Of a DNA stretch of 64,000 bases, positions 24,953 to 40,016 are shown piece after piece. Position 1 is the first letter of the stretch. Each line of letters begins with the position of its first letter. The translations under genes and the position numbers were made by a program. Origin of the DNA: Sinonovacula constricta. Its lineage: Eukaryota; Mollusca; Bivalvia; Cardiida; Solecurtidae. The notes beneath the pieces are model-generated. The model was given only the letters and a program-made list of their open reading frames with translations. It ran no database searches and was not told the origin of the DNA. The DNA is taken from positions 40,790,007-40,854,006 of the forward strand of contig CM017572.1 of assembly GCA_007844125.1 (NCBI GenBank). Direction: 5' to 3'.

Positions 24953-25281
24953 CAGGCGCGTATCTAGGCCGTTTCTGAAGATACACACAATTACAAGGGA
25001 AATAACCTTTGTAGTAATACTTTTGAATTTATTCGGTTCTTTTCTAATGAATAACAGGTAAAAATGTAGGCATGCAAGGAAGTTTAATAAATTTAAATCT
25101 TTTCAACTTGCTTGGTGCGGTAATAAGATTTTGTAACATAGAAACTACGGAAATAAAATATGTCATTCCTAACCCGGGTTAAGCATCGACTTACTTAGTG
25201 TTTTTAGTACTTTTAGATTTTCATTTTTTCGAACGGAAGTTACACACATGCTTAAAGTGCGTAATGGCAGAAACGCGCCTG
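24953..25281. mobile_element. hAT-type MITE, 329 bp
   Basis: The ends are inverted repeats: CAGGCGCGTATCT at 24953-24965 and AGAAACGCGCCTG at 25269-25281, matching at 12 of 13 positions. The 8-base duplication and ends beginning CAG are the accepted signature of the hAT superfamily. At 329 bases with no transposase frame it is a non-autonomous copy mobilised in trans. Exact ends and an exact duplication suggest a fairly recent insertion compared with the other elements here. Confidence 0.9.
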
Positions 25282-25792
25282 GAAGATTCTGACTTAAAAT
25301 ACACTTACACTATGTTAATACATATATTGACAGACATATAAACGTTCATAATGAAATAACTGTTCATCATACCAATTTTGAAAAGTGTTACACCTTCTAT
25401 TCAGATGGCTTTCATAGAAACAATACTGTATAGGGTGTTTAATGGACGTTCGTTGCATGTCGTTCTGATATTCATTCAGGCCTATTTTATGTCGACATCT
25501 GTCACTTGACAGAAAAATTAATTTGAAAATATCCCGTACAAACAGAACTTTAAAAAAAACAAAGAAATATGTCTAAATCTATTGAATCGTAAAAACTTTT
25601 TGACTTGTCCTCCATTTGCCTTATTTGTAAGGTTTAAGTAAAGTTAACATATGCTTACTCTGTACTCTGCGCAAGACATTAAATTGGTACCTGATAAAGT
25701 ACCTCAGATGATATCATGCCTTTGCCTGTGACTATTTTGAGTACAGGTTGTATTTACCGTCATACATTTACTTTCTTAAGAAGATAACTGTT

Positions 25793-25906
25793 AATAGGTA
25801 AATAAGAAAAGGTCCTATCAAAATTTTCACAGATATTTAAATTTTATCTACCTGCAGACCAAGGCAGACAAGGTAAATGTAAACCTAAGTCCAAGGTATG
25901 TCAAAA
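25793..25906 (+). repeat. 114-bp direct repeat, left copy (N family left end)
   Basis: Matches 26014-26127 with one difference by eye (CCTGCAGACC against CCTGAAGACC). It is the left end of repeat family N, as seen at 56241-56340 and, inverted, at about 39945-40016. A minus-strand open frame covers it and the M end but is not a gene. Confidence 0.85.
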
Positions 25907-26013
25907 GAAAATATACGTAACAATCCTGATAGGATGAATTAGATGACAGATCACATGCACGGGGAGATTTTTTAAGACCGCCACACTGCACAAGCAACAC
26001 TGTTGTGATTATG
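25907..26013 (+). mobile_element. Repeat family M, right-end fragment between 114-bp repeats
   Basis: Equals the last 105 or so bases of M: GGATGAATTAGATGACAG, CATGCACGGGGAGATTTTTT, CCGCCACACTGC and TTGTGATTATGAATAGG. The flanking 114-bp copies suggest an M end joined to N ends by tandem rearrangement or unequal exchange. Confidence 0.8.
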
Positions 26014-26127
26014 AATAGGTAAATAAGAAAAGGTCCTATCAAAATTTTCACAGATATTTAAATTTTATCTACCTGAAGACCAAGGCAGACAAGGTAAATG
26101 TAAACCTAAGTCCAAGGTATGTCAAAA
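26014..26127 (+). repeat. 114-bp direct repeat, right copy
   Basis: Second copy of the unit at 25793-25906. The near identity implies that the duplication is young or has been homogenised. Confidence 0.85.
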
Positions 26128-26789
26128 TGTGTTATTACTCGTATATGTAACCCATATTAACAGCTTCAACATTTTGTAATATATTTAGACACAAAAGCAA
26201 TTCTCCTTTAGTATAGACTTCAAATCAAGAAATACCAAGGACCATGTTGGTGACTTTTTTGTTAAAATAGGCTCTTAACGAATAAAACTGCCCTAACATA
26301 TGGTTAATCTATCCAGGCAAGTGATCAAGAGATGCCAAATTTATAGTGCCTAGTTTGTCCAATAAATGCATCTATAAATAATTGACTTTTAAAAAATTTC
26401 TTTTAAAATCACATTAAGGTTTTCAACTGTCAGGTTTATCATTACCTTTTAATTGAACCGTACATTGCCTGGACCCCTTTATACGATGCATTAAATACAA
26501 TCATTATTTACATGTTCGATACACAATTGACTTGTTGTTTAATTGTAATTTTTATAGCGGAAACATTTCTGGCGGAGAAGGGTTTTATTAACTTGCATGA
26601 CGCCTGAAATAAGTATTTCTTCCACAGATTACTGGCTGTTATTAAATAGCATGTACTACAAGCTAACACCTCATATTTAGTAATATTTAAATCGAGGATC
26701 AACAAAGTAAAAAACAGGCACCAAAACGACATTTTTTATAAGAGAGGGGACGGGCAAATAGGGCTAACGTTTAATACTAACACATTGAC
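26128..26789. other. AT-rich spacer
   Basis: Nothing recognised. No delta copy 4 was found here or further left. Confidence 0.4.
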
Positions 26790-27275
26790 TCAGCGATCCA
26801 TTTTCTAACGCAACACATTAACAGGACACGTGCGTGATAATTGAAAGAGACTCGCTAATGTCTGGGCTCACGTTTTGCATTTCACTGTCAACAGGGCTTC
26901 TACAAAGGGCCCGACGGAATTCCTTTCCGCCATTACCTCTAGTAATTCCCTAAAACCCAATCTCTATGACTCATTTTGAGTACCCAATTATGCCAGTCCT
27001 TGTTTGGGGCGATAAATTTCCCAACATTTCCGTTATTTGACAATATTGGAATCCGATTTGACAGGCTCTGTGTCCCGGCTTGATGCTATTCTTTTGCAAT
27101 TAATTTTAAAGCTAAGAAGTGCCATAATTGAAAGCCAGCGTAATCGCGTTATAGTCCCTACGGCAGATAAATTTGATTTTGTTTGCAATTTCGAAGAAAT
27201 AGTTCAGCTTATGCACAGTGCTTTTGATTGACAGTTGGTATCCTGTATTGTCTAAGACAAAATCTAATCATAATC
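26790..27275 (-). other. Set I block gamma, copy 4 (inverted)
   Basis: Its reverse complement is closer to gamma copy 1 (3140-3660) than to copies 2 or 3. Shared stretches include GGGAAATTTATCGCC, TGGCATAATTGG, ATGAGTCAT, GGAATTCC and AGAAGCCCTGTTGA. The PBX-PREP decamer TGATTGACAG is present exactly at 27225-27234. A plus-strand frame of about 64 codons from a TTG is open here, and part of it (ILESDLTGSV-like) stays open in copies 1 and 2. However, changes are not concentrated at third codon positions, so I treat it as noncoding. Confidence 0.7.
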
Positions 27276-27709
27276 CCTAAAACACAACAGTGCATGAGAA
27301 GACTTTGATCCACTACCATATTATGTTTCAGTATACCTTTCTGTTAGTGGTGATCCACTTCCTCCGAACAGTGTTCAAAACAAGCTCAATTGATAAGTTT
27401 ACTTTGCATATGCTACGTAAGCGGGAAATAATATGTGGCAATGCATGTATTCTATACAATCAAATTTTACCTGTCCGAAAATGCGATCCGTAGATTTTGC
27501 AGCCATAGCCTATTACATGTTTATGACTTGTCTTTTTAAACGCATAGTTCATTGTATCTATGAAATGTCAACAATGCAGGTATTTGCATTTTACAAAAAC
27601 TGTATATATTCGTGCACTTCAGAAATCATATCCAATAAGTGTGTTTTGTTTCCTTAAAATAAAAAATGAAGGCTGTTGCTAGTATGCCAAACTTTACTTT
27701 TTTCTTTTC

Positions 27710-27747
<38 letters not shown>

Positions 27748-28044
27748 GCGTGCAGCAATAGGCGTAAATGCATACATGATATATATCAAAGAACTTAATC
27801 AACTCGTTTGCTTATGTTTGCTATAACTGTACATTGAATGTAAAAAAAATATTTAGCAATAAAGTATGTTTACAACTTATAAAGCATATAGTAACACACC
27901 AGCCTGTTCTTGAATCCTGTAAATAAATAATCATTGGAAATAGCAGTTCGTGGGGAAGAGGAAATAAGAAGACAAGAGTCAGGGGAAAGTCTTTGTTTTA
28001 ACAAGCCACAAACCAATTTCACGGTGCTTATTGTGCATGCTAAT
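27276..28044. other. Spacer with poly-T tract
   Basis: AT-rich, with a poly-T run at 27712-27746. No gene is seen. Confidence 0.4.
27712..27746. repeat. Poly-T tract, 35 bases
   Basis: A homopolymer that could be the poly-A tail of a minus-strand retroposon, but no body is recognised beside it. Confidence 0.95.
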
Positions 28045-28372
28045 AACCTCAAGTTAAAATGTCAGTCAATCAGCCGGCAAGTTCGAAATTTTATTTGGCA
28101 CATGTTTGACCTAATTGATTTTGTTTCCGAATAATTCCTCAAGTGCCTTGCAAAAGACACTCCAAAATTCAGTTAAACCGTGACTTGCTGCGGTTGTGCC
28201 ACTCATAGATGCAGATTTGGGTGTCCGAAGGGCTCCTTCTTCTCATCTCGTACGCTACACTTGCATGTGGGATATCCCTGTGAAACTGCTAAATCAATCA
28301 TGCTTGGTCAGCACTGAATGACTGCGTGACCATCTATTCTTCTCGCTGGCAAACCCGTTTTCAGTACAACCT
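28045..28372 (-). other. Set I block beta, copy 4 (inverted)
   Basis: Its reverse complement aligns with 1085-1410. The 13-base CATGATTGATTTA (as TAAATCAATCATG at 28290-28302) is identical, as are ATTCAGTGC, ACATGCAAG and GTGCCAAATA, give or take one base. Other similar stretches are a GTCTTTTGCAAGG and a GGCTGATTGACTGACA ending. Order relative to alpha and gamma is the mirror image of copy 1. Confidence 0.65.
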
Positions 28373-28824
28373 TTACCAGCAATTTGTTTATTAGTATACT
28401 TTGGTAGTACTTGATTTTTAGACAAACATGTTTGTCAAAGTTTCAACAGCAAACAATTTTATTACTATATAGATAGTACAGATCTTTCATGCCCGTATTT
28501 CGTAAGGATTCGTTCTTATACAAATACATTTAAATCATTGAGTGTCCCGGTAATAAAGTGTTTTATTTATATTATTTGTATATTGTAAACGCAGTCTGTA
28601 TTTCCGATGTTTACGTACCGTTCTCACACTTTTACACAGCATATTAAAATCTTTCGGCGAATCTCTCTCTGTATCATTTGGGAATCATATCTTTCTGATA
28701 TGATTAAACAACATGAAATCTTAACAAAAAATAACCTTAGCAATGTCTAGAAATTCGGACTTCTAACCCAATGTGGTAAACTGAGCTCTAGAAAAACAGT
28801 CTATTGACCGAAGAAAAGAGAAAA

Positions 28825-29095
28825 AAGAGCAGTTTAACATTAACACCCAAGTCTGTCATTCCTAAAGTCCTTTGTCACTCGCGTGGAATTTTTCATTAAG
28901 CCCTCTGTGCTGTTAGGGATCCCCACTTGAAACCGCAAACCGGACCAATCGTTCACGGTTTCAGTCCCTTTCATGACGCATTTCTGGCTCCCTAAACATT
29001 AGACATTGATCCCAGTTAGTCATTAACAGACATCAGTATTGAAACAAGAGTGGAAATGCAACCGAGCCTCTGGCTCCAAGTATAACAATACAATT
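28825..29095 (-). other. Set I block alpha, copy 4 (inverted)
   Basis: The reverse complement carries GCGTCATGAAAGGGACTG, ACAGAGGGCTTAATGAAAA, CACGCGAGTGACAAAGG and ACTTTAGGAATGACA, collinear with 8930-9110. This makes copy 4 read alpha-beta-gamma from 29.1 kb down to 26.8 kb on the minus strand. Confidence 0.6.
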
Positions 29096-30107
29096 ACACA
29101 GCAAAGGAAAAGAAAAAAGTCGAAAAAAATGAAGAACTTCGATTTTTTCAGAAGTTTAATCTATAAAGAAATCTGCAAACATGAGGAAACATTAGGACAA
29201 AAATATGAAACGTTCACCGTACACACAAGGGCGATTATAAGCGAATGATAGTAAGTTGTGGGATGTACTCATATTCCTTAATAAATCAAAGCCCTCATAC
29301 GTGCTGTTTGAGTGATATAAGTTTGACATTGTACGCGATTACAGGTGTGCAAACAATGGGTAACATTATTTCGTGGTAAATTAGATGTACAACGCATTGA
29401 CATGAAGGCAGGCAAGTATTCAGCTGCAAATAAATACCTCTTCTATAAAATAGATTATACATTGGGACAAAAGTTTCTTCAAAATCACTAACATCTGGTA
29501 ATAGAAATCATTTTATTAAACATTTCATATTGTATAATTATGATGTTGCATTTTACCTTGACTTAGGTCTTAAATAAATGATTCATAAATGCAAATGCAA
29601 CCGGAATCGACAAAAATATATTGAGTTGAAATTGAATTTAACTACAACCTTTTACACCCGTGTGATCTGTGTCTAAAAGCCCCGCTAGCGTCATTCGAAC
29701 CCTCCGAACGTGTGTGGTTGCTGTAGACTGAGATGACGAATAACCTATGTCATTACATAAATTCAAAGCCGCACATGGCAGTGAGGCACCGCATGGCACC
29801 GCGTGGGATTTATGCACATATTTAGGCCTAGTAGATGATGCTTAGTCAGTGGAACACTCGTTCTAATAGCAGTTCGCAACCCATTTCGACCGTTTTGTCT
29901 AGGCAATGAGTGATAATCATAAGCGGCATTGTTCTTATAAATCTTCATTTCATGTATATCCGAATTATACAATATAATAATGTTCCAGTTTTAACAGATA
30001 ACAATATTAATGTTAACATTTGAAGCATGCAGGGACACAATTGACAAGTTTTGTCTCTATAAACTTACATAATTGTTCTGTACATGCACCACTTTTTCAC
30101 AGGCATG
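29096..30107. other. Spacer, nothing firm
   Basis: A Lys-rich plus-strand frame (29039-29248) overlaps the end of alpha. It has an acceptor-like TTTTTTCAG at about 29143-29151 but no donor or recognisable protein. Confidence 0.35.
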
Positions 30108-30330
30108 AATAACTGACCGCGAGTGGTCAAGGTCATGCAGGCTCAAATCCTGTTTTCTTCGGATTTCCAGCTTCCTTATAGCCCTACACGGTGTCACAAG
30201 CGACACCTCCCAAAATCAAGTATTGTATCTCCAGGATTTGAAGGGTTAACTTTTGCCGATAGGCAGCTACCGGCTACGTCATCCCAGCATAGGACGTTGT
30301 GATATTATAAACTCGTTGGTGCGGCGCTTT
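30108..30330 (+). mobile_element. Degenerate tRNA-derived SINE, probable
   Basis: CGCGAGTGGTCAAGGTC resembles a Leu/Ser-tRNA A box and GGCTCAAATCC resembles a B box. They lie too close together for an intact tRNA, so the anticodon arm appears lost. The right end, CTCGTTGGTGCGGCG, resembles the SINE-1 tail region. No target duplication was found. Confidence 0.4.
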
Positions 30331-30601
30331 TGCATTTCTAAGGATATTTGATGATATTATGATAATTATAGTGCATTGCATATTGAGAATTTACTAATTC
30401 ATTGCACGTAATTCATGTTAGGACTTTGAATCATATCAAGTGACGTTTTTACACTGGCATACAATTCTTCATGTAATTATGCAATATTATACAGTGTAAT
30501 TACAGCTGTATCTGGGCCAATCTGTTGCTTAAAATTAATTACCAAACGTAGTAACAATTTAGCATGATATAAAGACGATCTAACATATTGACGGGGCGGA
30601 A

Positions 30602-30790
30602 GTTTCCGTGGCCGAGTGGTTCGAGTCGCAGACTCCTAGCCTCCGCCTCACGCATGGGTTCGAATCCAGGTTGTCGTGCGGGAAAATAAATGGTGGGAGT
30701 TCTGCAAGCTGACATGAGGTACGCCGATGGTTATACCAGATATTACTCTAGTGTCTTACAAATGACTACTAAATATTTCCACATGGGGAG
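30602..30790 (+). mobile_element. tRNA(Ser/Leu)-derived SINE (SINE-3), probable
   Basis: CCGTGGCCGAGTGGTTCGAG is a near-canonical class II tRNA D-arm/A box, and ATGGGTTCGAATCC is a canonical B box, with about 40 bases between them. The TTTCC near the start can pair with GGAAA at about 30681-30685, but the anticodon arm does not fold cleanly, so this is not a functional tRNA. The sequence after the head (GGTGGGAGTTCTGCAAGC onward) is probably the body. The right boundary is uncertain. Confidence 0.6.
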
Positions 30791-34369
<3,579 letters not shown>

Positions 34370-34590
34370 GATATCAATACCGTTTGCAACTATTAGACTG
34401 TGATAGGCGAATCGCAAGACGCCTTATATTATCACCGTTGTACGGCATGGAAGACAATTATTAATTAGCGTTGTTGATCCTAGTTAAAGCGGTGTAAAGT
34501 TCAGAGGGCTGAAATTCAGCATAATACAAATTTTCTTCTCGAGAGCGACCTGATCTCCTCTATGAGTAAGCGTAATTACCACCGAGATAT
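34370..34590. other. Possible single-copy conserved noncoding element
   Basis: GC is clearly above the flanks and non-repetitive. ATTATTAATTAGCG, a homeodomain-type site, lies near 34458, close to CCTAGTTAAAGCGG. There is no open frame and no second copy in the window. The call rests on composition alone. Confidence 0.25.
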
Positions 34591-36599
34591 ACGTAAATGA
34601 TATTTATTCAAAACACCAATTGACGTAAAATGTACGTTTTAAACAATCAGGTGCGATATCTGAAGCACATCTATGGAATAGACATTTCTAATAGAATATA
34701 ATAGTTATTTATCCCAATTACATGCATAAACTATATTGTAAAGATTGCACCGCCTAAAAAAGCATGACATCACTAACTAATCAGATTTTTAATTTTCGCA
34801 AAGATCTATTTGAATCCAATGTTACTTGTGCCCAAAAAGATTTGTTAAGAAATACTATTAATTAATTGTTTTTCTACTTTTAGAGTACATTGTCTATTTG
34901 TATATTTGTGGTGACATTAAATACCTATATTTGGATAAACTAAAACAAATCTTCCAGAAAACACTGTATACGGCAGAGTATTTACGATTTCTCGCGTTTT
35001 TTTCTGCATCTTGCACCGCCTTTGGTTAAATTCGATGCTTATCAAAAAGTGTGGATTGATATATTAGTAAATCTATTTTATTGTTTAAATGTTTTTGAGA
35101 TTCATTGATATTAAAACTTTTCTAAATCATGAATGAAGACATTAATTCTTTGAACATGGTCCATGAAGACCTAGTAATGTGTGACTTGCAAATTTGATCA
35201 ATGATCTTTATAGTTTCATTCTCTTTGTAGCCGCGCAATATTATTTGATTTACAAAATAAAAAGCGTCATTTGTGCTTCATGCATCGGCTGCGGTAATGC
35301 ACATCACCATCAAATATTCCCGTCACATTAAAACCACGACGCGCGTGCACAATGGTCGAACTTAAAAGACTTAAGCAACATTCTGGATCATGTACTGCTG
35401 TCAATCCGTTTCATTTGTTTCAGCCACAGTGGTCTTAATATATTTGGCTAAACCAATAACTTGGAGGCTTCTGGGTGGCATGCGATACACCGATGATTAT
35501 ACACTGACATATGGCTGTTGCCTTTCTTCTTCGGAAAAGCTTGAAGGCACCGTGCATACCATAGTTGTAATCAAATCCATGTGGTGCATTTAAGAAAATT
35601 TAAGAAAAATAACACGTTCCATAATGTTACTCTGACTGGCTTTGTTGGATGGCCGTGAGAATTCTATTTTTCAGCTCAGTTTCCTTGTTTTGAATTAATA
35701 TACATATTTTTTCTAATTTATGTGTTGATACATTTTGTATTAATACACTTTTTGGGTAACACTTTTCACCCGATCTTCGTTATTTACAAACTAAAGTAAA
35801 TCAATTTATTCTCAAGATTCTTTTTTGTTGTTGTGTTTTTTTGTTGATGTTGTTTTATTTGATTCATTAACTTTGGAATCACACTTATACTGTTTGTTCT
35901 ACAGTCACGAGAAGTAAGAAGTAGATTTTTATTTATGGGAAAGTTAGAAGGTAAAGAAATGTTACCAAATAAAACCGTCCTATGGGATCCCACGAGTAAA
36001 GAGACCGTTACTTATTTTGAACGAAGGTTGTAGCAAGTGCAGATTAAACATAAACAAGAAATAGAGTACGAGTCCAAGAGCAGCAAAAACATAGTTATTT
36101 GTGGTGTGTGCTAAAGTTGAAGTTGATGCGGTTAGGACATGTAAACAGTGTACAATAAAAATCATGCATGGCATCACGTTTAAAACCAAATAACCCCTGT
36201 AAATACCATCCAATCCTTAACACAACATTTAGCCGGTCTCTGAAAATATGCAAACAAGACATATTCAAATTTATTTGGTTTATGACAGATAACGGCTGCC
36301 TGTTAAAATATGTTGATAAAGCATTATGAATCTTCGAAAGGACATTGACATGTTACATGTTAGGCTGGTAAAACTACTGGTGTCGATTTTGATTTACGAC
36401 AAAGAAGAAACATTAATATAATCCATGTTTATTCATTTTCCTTTTTTCGTTTCTTTCTATTATTTTCGTTTTTTATTACTTTTTCTTCTTCTTTTTTAGT
36501 GCTGTGCCAATTAAAATTTATATATATCCAATCCTCATAAATATTAAGTTATCACATAATATATAACATAATTTATAATATGTTTATAAAATCCCCAAC
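34591..36599. other. AT-rich spacer
   Basis: No gene is called. A 67-codon frame at 35390-35593 has neither good splice sites nor a recognisable protein. Confidence 0.35.
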
Positions 36600-36722
36600 C
36601 TTGATAGCGTGTCTCACCTATTTGAATTTTAACCAGATTATACACTATTGGCGTTAGACTTCATCGTATTCGCCGCCATATGACCTGTAACGCGTTGGTG
36701 TGTCGTAAAACCCAAAATACAG
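36600..36722 (+). mobile_element. Old 3' fragment of the retroposon family seen at 37136
   Basis: TTTTAACCAGATTACAC-like sequence, a TCGCCGCCATATGACCTG stretch and a GTGTGTCGTAAAACCC ending align with 37214-37298. The A-rich tail is eroded and no target duplication is visible. Confidence 0.65.
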
Positions 36723-37122
36723 ATATCCGGCTGGCTTGTACTTCATGACCCTGATAATTAATTAAATACTAATAATCGGTTTTGATTAAACCATATTAGA
36801 TATGTTTTTCTTTTTTTTAAATAAACTAAAGACTAAATATATCGACGATAATTGTAAAGTTTCATTGAGTCAAAATGTGGTCTTGATTTTCGTTCATATC
36901 AGAACCTGATCATCCTATAACTTGGTGGATTTAACCCTTTGACGACTCAAAACTAAATCTCCAAATGATTGCAAATTAAAGAAACTTTCATAACTTGACA
37001 AACGTTTGCTGTATTAATAAAGTTACAAAAATGTGTTTACTCAATTGGTGTCTAAAAAAGATAAAAGTAATACATAATCGGATACATTGTTTTGATCGAC
37101 TGTCTACATCGTTTTAGAAAAG

Positions 37123-37135
37123 CCTTCTAAAGTTG
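37123..37135. repeat. Retroposon target-site duplication, left
   Basis: CCTTCTAAAGTTG, repeated exactly at 37319-37331. Confidence 0.9.
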
Positions 37136-37318
37136 GACCTGTTTTCAATTATAATTTAATTTTTATCTGATAGTTTTTATATTTTTCTATATTTTACATG
37201 CGTAGTTTGGTTTTAACCTGATTACGCTCTATTAACAATTTAACTTTGTATTCGGCGCCGTATGACCTGTTAAGTGTCGGTGTGACGTAAAACCCAGATA
37301 AATAAATAAATAAATAAA
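37136..37318 (+). mobile_element. 5'-truncated retroposon with (AAAT)n tail
   Basis: A 183-base insert lies between exact 13-base duplications. It ends TCGGCGCCGTATGACCTG, then TGTGACGTAAAACCCAG and AAAT repeats. It lacks a tRNA-like head and any coding frame, so it is the 3' end of a SINE or LINE cut short during reverse transcription. The intact duplication shows a complete, relatively recent insertion event. Confidence 0.85.
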
Positions 37319-37331
37319 CCTTCTAAAGTTG

Positions 37332-38623
37332 ATGCTGTCTTTAGAATGATAGGTATATTGCTGGATTAAAGATTGAGGGAAGACCATTTTCACTCACAAT
37401 TCAATTGTTATTAATTAATTCGGGGAAATAAATAGATATTAAGAAAACAGTGTTTGGCATTGACAGATCATTGTCTTATGTTCACTGAGCATGGCTGACT
37501 GGAAAAAAACAAACACACGAAACGAGATAACAAAGACACAGACCTGCTTGGTTTAAGCTTTTGACACTACACTGAGTGTTGTAAAAACATGGAGCGTACA
37601 GGACTAAGAAGATATCTTTCAAAAAAGTTTCTCCCATAATTGTCATGAGTTACAGCAGACAACACGAAAAATATGTTAACCATTAACATATCAAGACAAA
37701 AAACTTTATGAATCACAAATAATTAGTTCCGATCTTTGAAAACAAAGAGCAGCAATCTAAACATAAGGTGACAGATAGCTTACTTATTTATGAAAATACA
37801 TATTTTTTTTATAAAATACATAATATACTTTTTTCACTGCGCTGAGACCTCGTGGCTAGCAAAAGCAATGGCGTAGTATTTTTTTAAATTATATCAAAGT
37901 GTAAAACAAAACTTATTATTTAAAAGTGTATTTAAAGTACTTTTGATTGGAATTGTGGTGGTAAAAAGCACACACAAATGCATTTCAAGATTGACATTTG
38001 TGTTATACTCGGTAAATGATACATTCCATTTTTGATAAGTGTGACACCGTGGCTGGAACAAATGATGTTTGAATTTTATATTTTGTATATTTATTTTCAA
38101 TGGAAGCATGGCATAAAATAAGCACAAATACTAGAGTTAGAGATTGAAAACTTTTGCCACTGCTGTGATATAGCCATTATACAATAAGCTGCTTTGCTGA
38201 CAGGATGAGACACTGTTTTAGAATTCATTTTACCTAGAATTCATATTGCGCGTGTGTTCCAGATACTAGTCAACTAAGTAGATTTTTTTCCATAATCAAC
38301 ACTGGTGGTAAGAAGTTCTTTATTACAGTATTTCAGCAACTCGTCAACTTCCGTCATATTTTTGGAAAGCTATCGTCAATTATTAAAATTTTCTTGCTGC
38401 TTTACACTCCGATTCGGTACTGAATAAGTACCCCACCAGCTGAGTTTTGATTGCAGATTTATATCTTTAAGAACCCTAGCAGAAAAAGTCAAATGCAGAT
38501 TTATGGTTTTGTCATGTCTCCCCCTTCAAACAATTTCACTTATATTAACAAACGACATTCCTGTGTACATTTAATGATCGGACGATTGATGACAAAACAA
38601 CATATGCCTGTCCAACACTCAAA
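37332..38623. other. AT-rich spacer
   Basis: No gene or known repeat is recognised. Confidence 0.4.
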
Positions 38624-38815
38624 ATAAGAATATATGATAAAGTCATTGCATTGCAACCCCAACCAACATTTGAAAAGGCACAAGGCAGAGGTATTCTCAT
38701 GCAAGCCAAACAAAATCTGTGATGAGTCCTTTAACAAAAAAGAGCAAACCCGACAGTAACTGCCTTGGAACGGTCAGTCGGCAATATGGACCGACTGCGG
38801 TGCTTTAGTGCGGTT
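38624..38815 (+). mobile_element. Repeat family M, 5' fragment
   Basis: It begins AATAAGAATATATGATAAAG, includes GCAAACCCGACAGTAACTGC and ends just after the core GGTCAGTCGGC..GACCGACTG. It resembles 24464-24650. Confidence 0.75.
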
Positions 38816-39504
38816 GTTTATGGTATCAAAAATTAATAATAATTATACTTATAAAGGTGTTGAATGTGTTGAGAAGAATTAGTGTAAGGAGAGTTGTCAA
38901 TATTGATCATTATGAAAACAAGGAAACTAGTCATTATAATGATGATGACAAAGCACGTGGAATATTAATGTTTGCATTACTTTGTTACATTGTATCGAGA
39001 AAAAGATAAAAAAATAAATATTTTTTTACAAAACTTGTCAGAAAACTTATTGCTGACGGTTACAGCCCGTGAATCCTTTGCACTGCATTGCTTGCAATTG
39101 ACTCTTTTATATTCAAGAACCTACATTACTTTTAAATTACACGATGACCGGGCAGGTCGTTGAGACTGTGTTGAAAACAGTGACTTAAAGCCATAATTGG
39201 AAAGTCACTTTTGGATTTCTTTTCTCTTCATTTTTCCAGTTTTGTCCTTTATAGGTGAGACAACTTGGGCAGCTTCTATGCTCTTTACGTGAGATTGAAC
39301 AGAAGTCTTAACATCGGGATTTTGGTACCATTATAAAATATGCTAACTGCGGATAAATGTTAGGCTTTTTATGATATGTTATTTCAAAACTTATTACGTA
39401 TAAACTCCTAATAACACTATATTTTATTTTGTTGGTTTGGGTTGTTTTCTAAAAGTCGAAGATATCTTTCGTATTTTTTACATTTCACTTTTGAGACTTT
39501 TGGC

Positions 39505-39572
39505 ATATATGACATCATGGCATTTATGACGTCATTAAATTGTTCTTATTATACGTCAGCGCTTGGGCTTTT
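39505..39572 (-). mobile_element. Repeat family M, middle fragment (inverted)
   Basis: The reverse complement reads CCAAGCGCTGACG and AATGACGTCAT, as in the middle of M copies near 49716-49790. It lies close to N copy 39650-40016, again pairing M and N pieces. Confidence 0.55.
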
Positions 39573-39649
39573 TTATTTCAAACTACTCTCCCATTTGGTA
39601 CTTTAAGGCTGCCGAAGCTTTTATCTACTGTACATATTATACCTGTGTT

Positions 39650-40016
39650 GATAGTTTGTTTTATTTCTAGTATTTTTTCTATATATTAGTTCATTTTATC
39701 TGTTTTAACTCCCCATGCAGGTGCTTACTGTTAGTTGTCCCACTTTGACGGAATATTTTTATTTTTACTGTTTGTTTGTTAGAAAAACTTCAGGAAGGGC
39801 GAGGTTGGAGCGCTCCACAAACCAGGTTTAAGCACCCTAGTCGATCCGTTTGCAGATTGACCGTTCCAAAGCGGTAACTTCTGTTTTTGTTTTCTTTTTG
39901 TGTGTTATATCTCTTCTCTGTGTCTTTGTCATTTGCCCTGTTTGTATTTGTCTAGAGGTATTTTAGTTTAAAATATCTGTGGTAATTGTGATAGGACCTT
40001 CTCTTATTTACCTATT
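39650..40016 (-). mobile_element. Repeat family N, copy on minus strand
   Basis: The reverse complement aligns with 56241-56610. It starts AATAGGTAAATAAGAGAAGG, then has GGTAACTTCTG-like repeats, the core GGTCAATCTGC..GATCGACTAGGGTGC, CCAACCTCGCCCTTCCTGAAG, and near the end AAGCACCTGCATGGGGAG. The core is shared with family M, so the two families are related. Confidence 0.75.

Noticed and set aside
25793..26127. A short LTR retrotransposon with 114-bp LTRs
   Set aside because: The middle is the right end of family M and the repeats are the left end of family N; there is no primer-binding site or polypurine tract.
26990..27234. An open plus-strand frame in gamma copy 4 (ILESDLTGSV-like), partly open in the same frame in gamma copies 1 and 2
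   Set aside because: Differences between copies fall on all codon positions, stops appear at different places in copies 1 and 2, and the block is equally conserved outside the frame.
30602..30690. A functional Ser/Leu tRNA gene
   Set aside because: A and B boxes are good, but the acceptor stem is short and the anticodon arm does not fold; a SINE head fits better.
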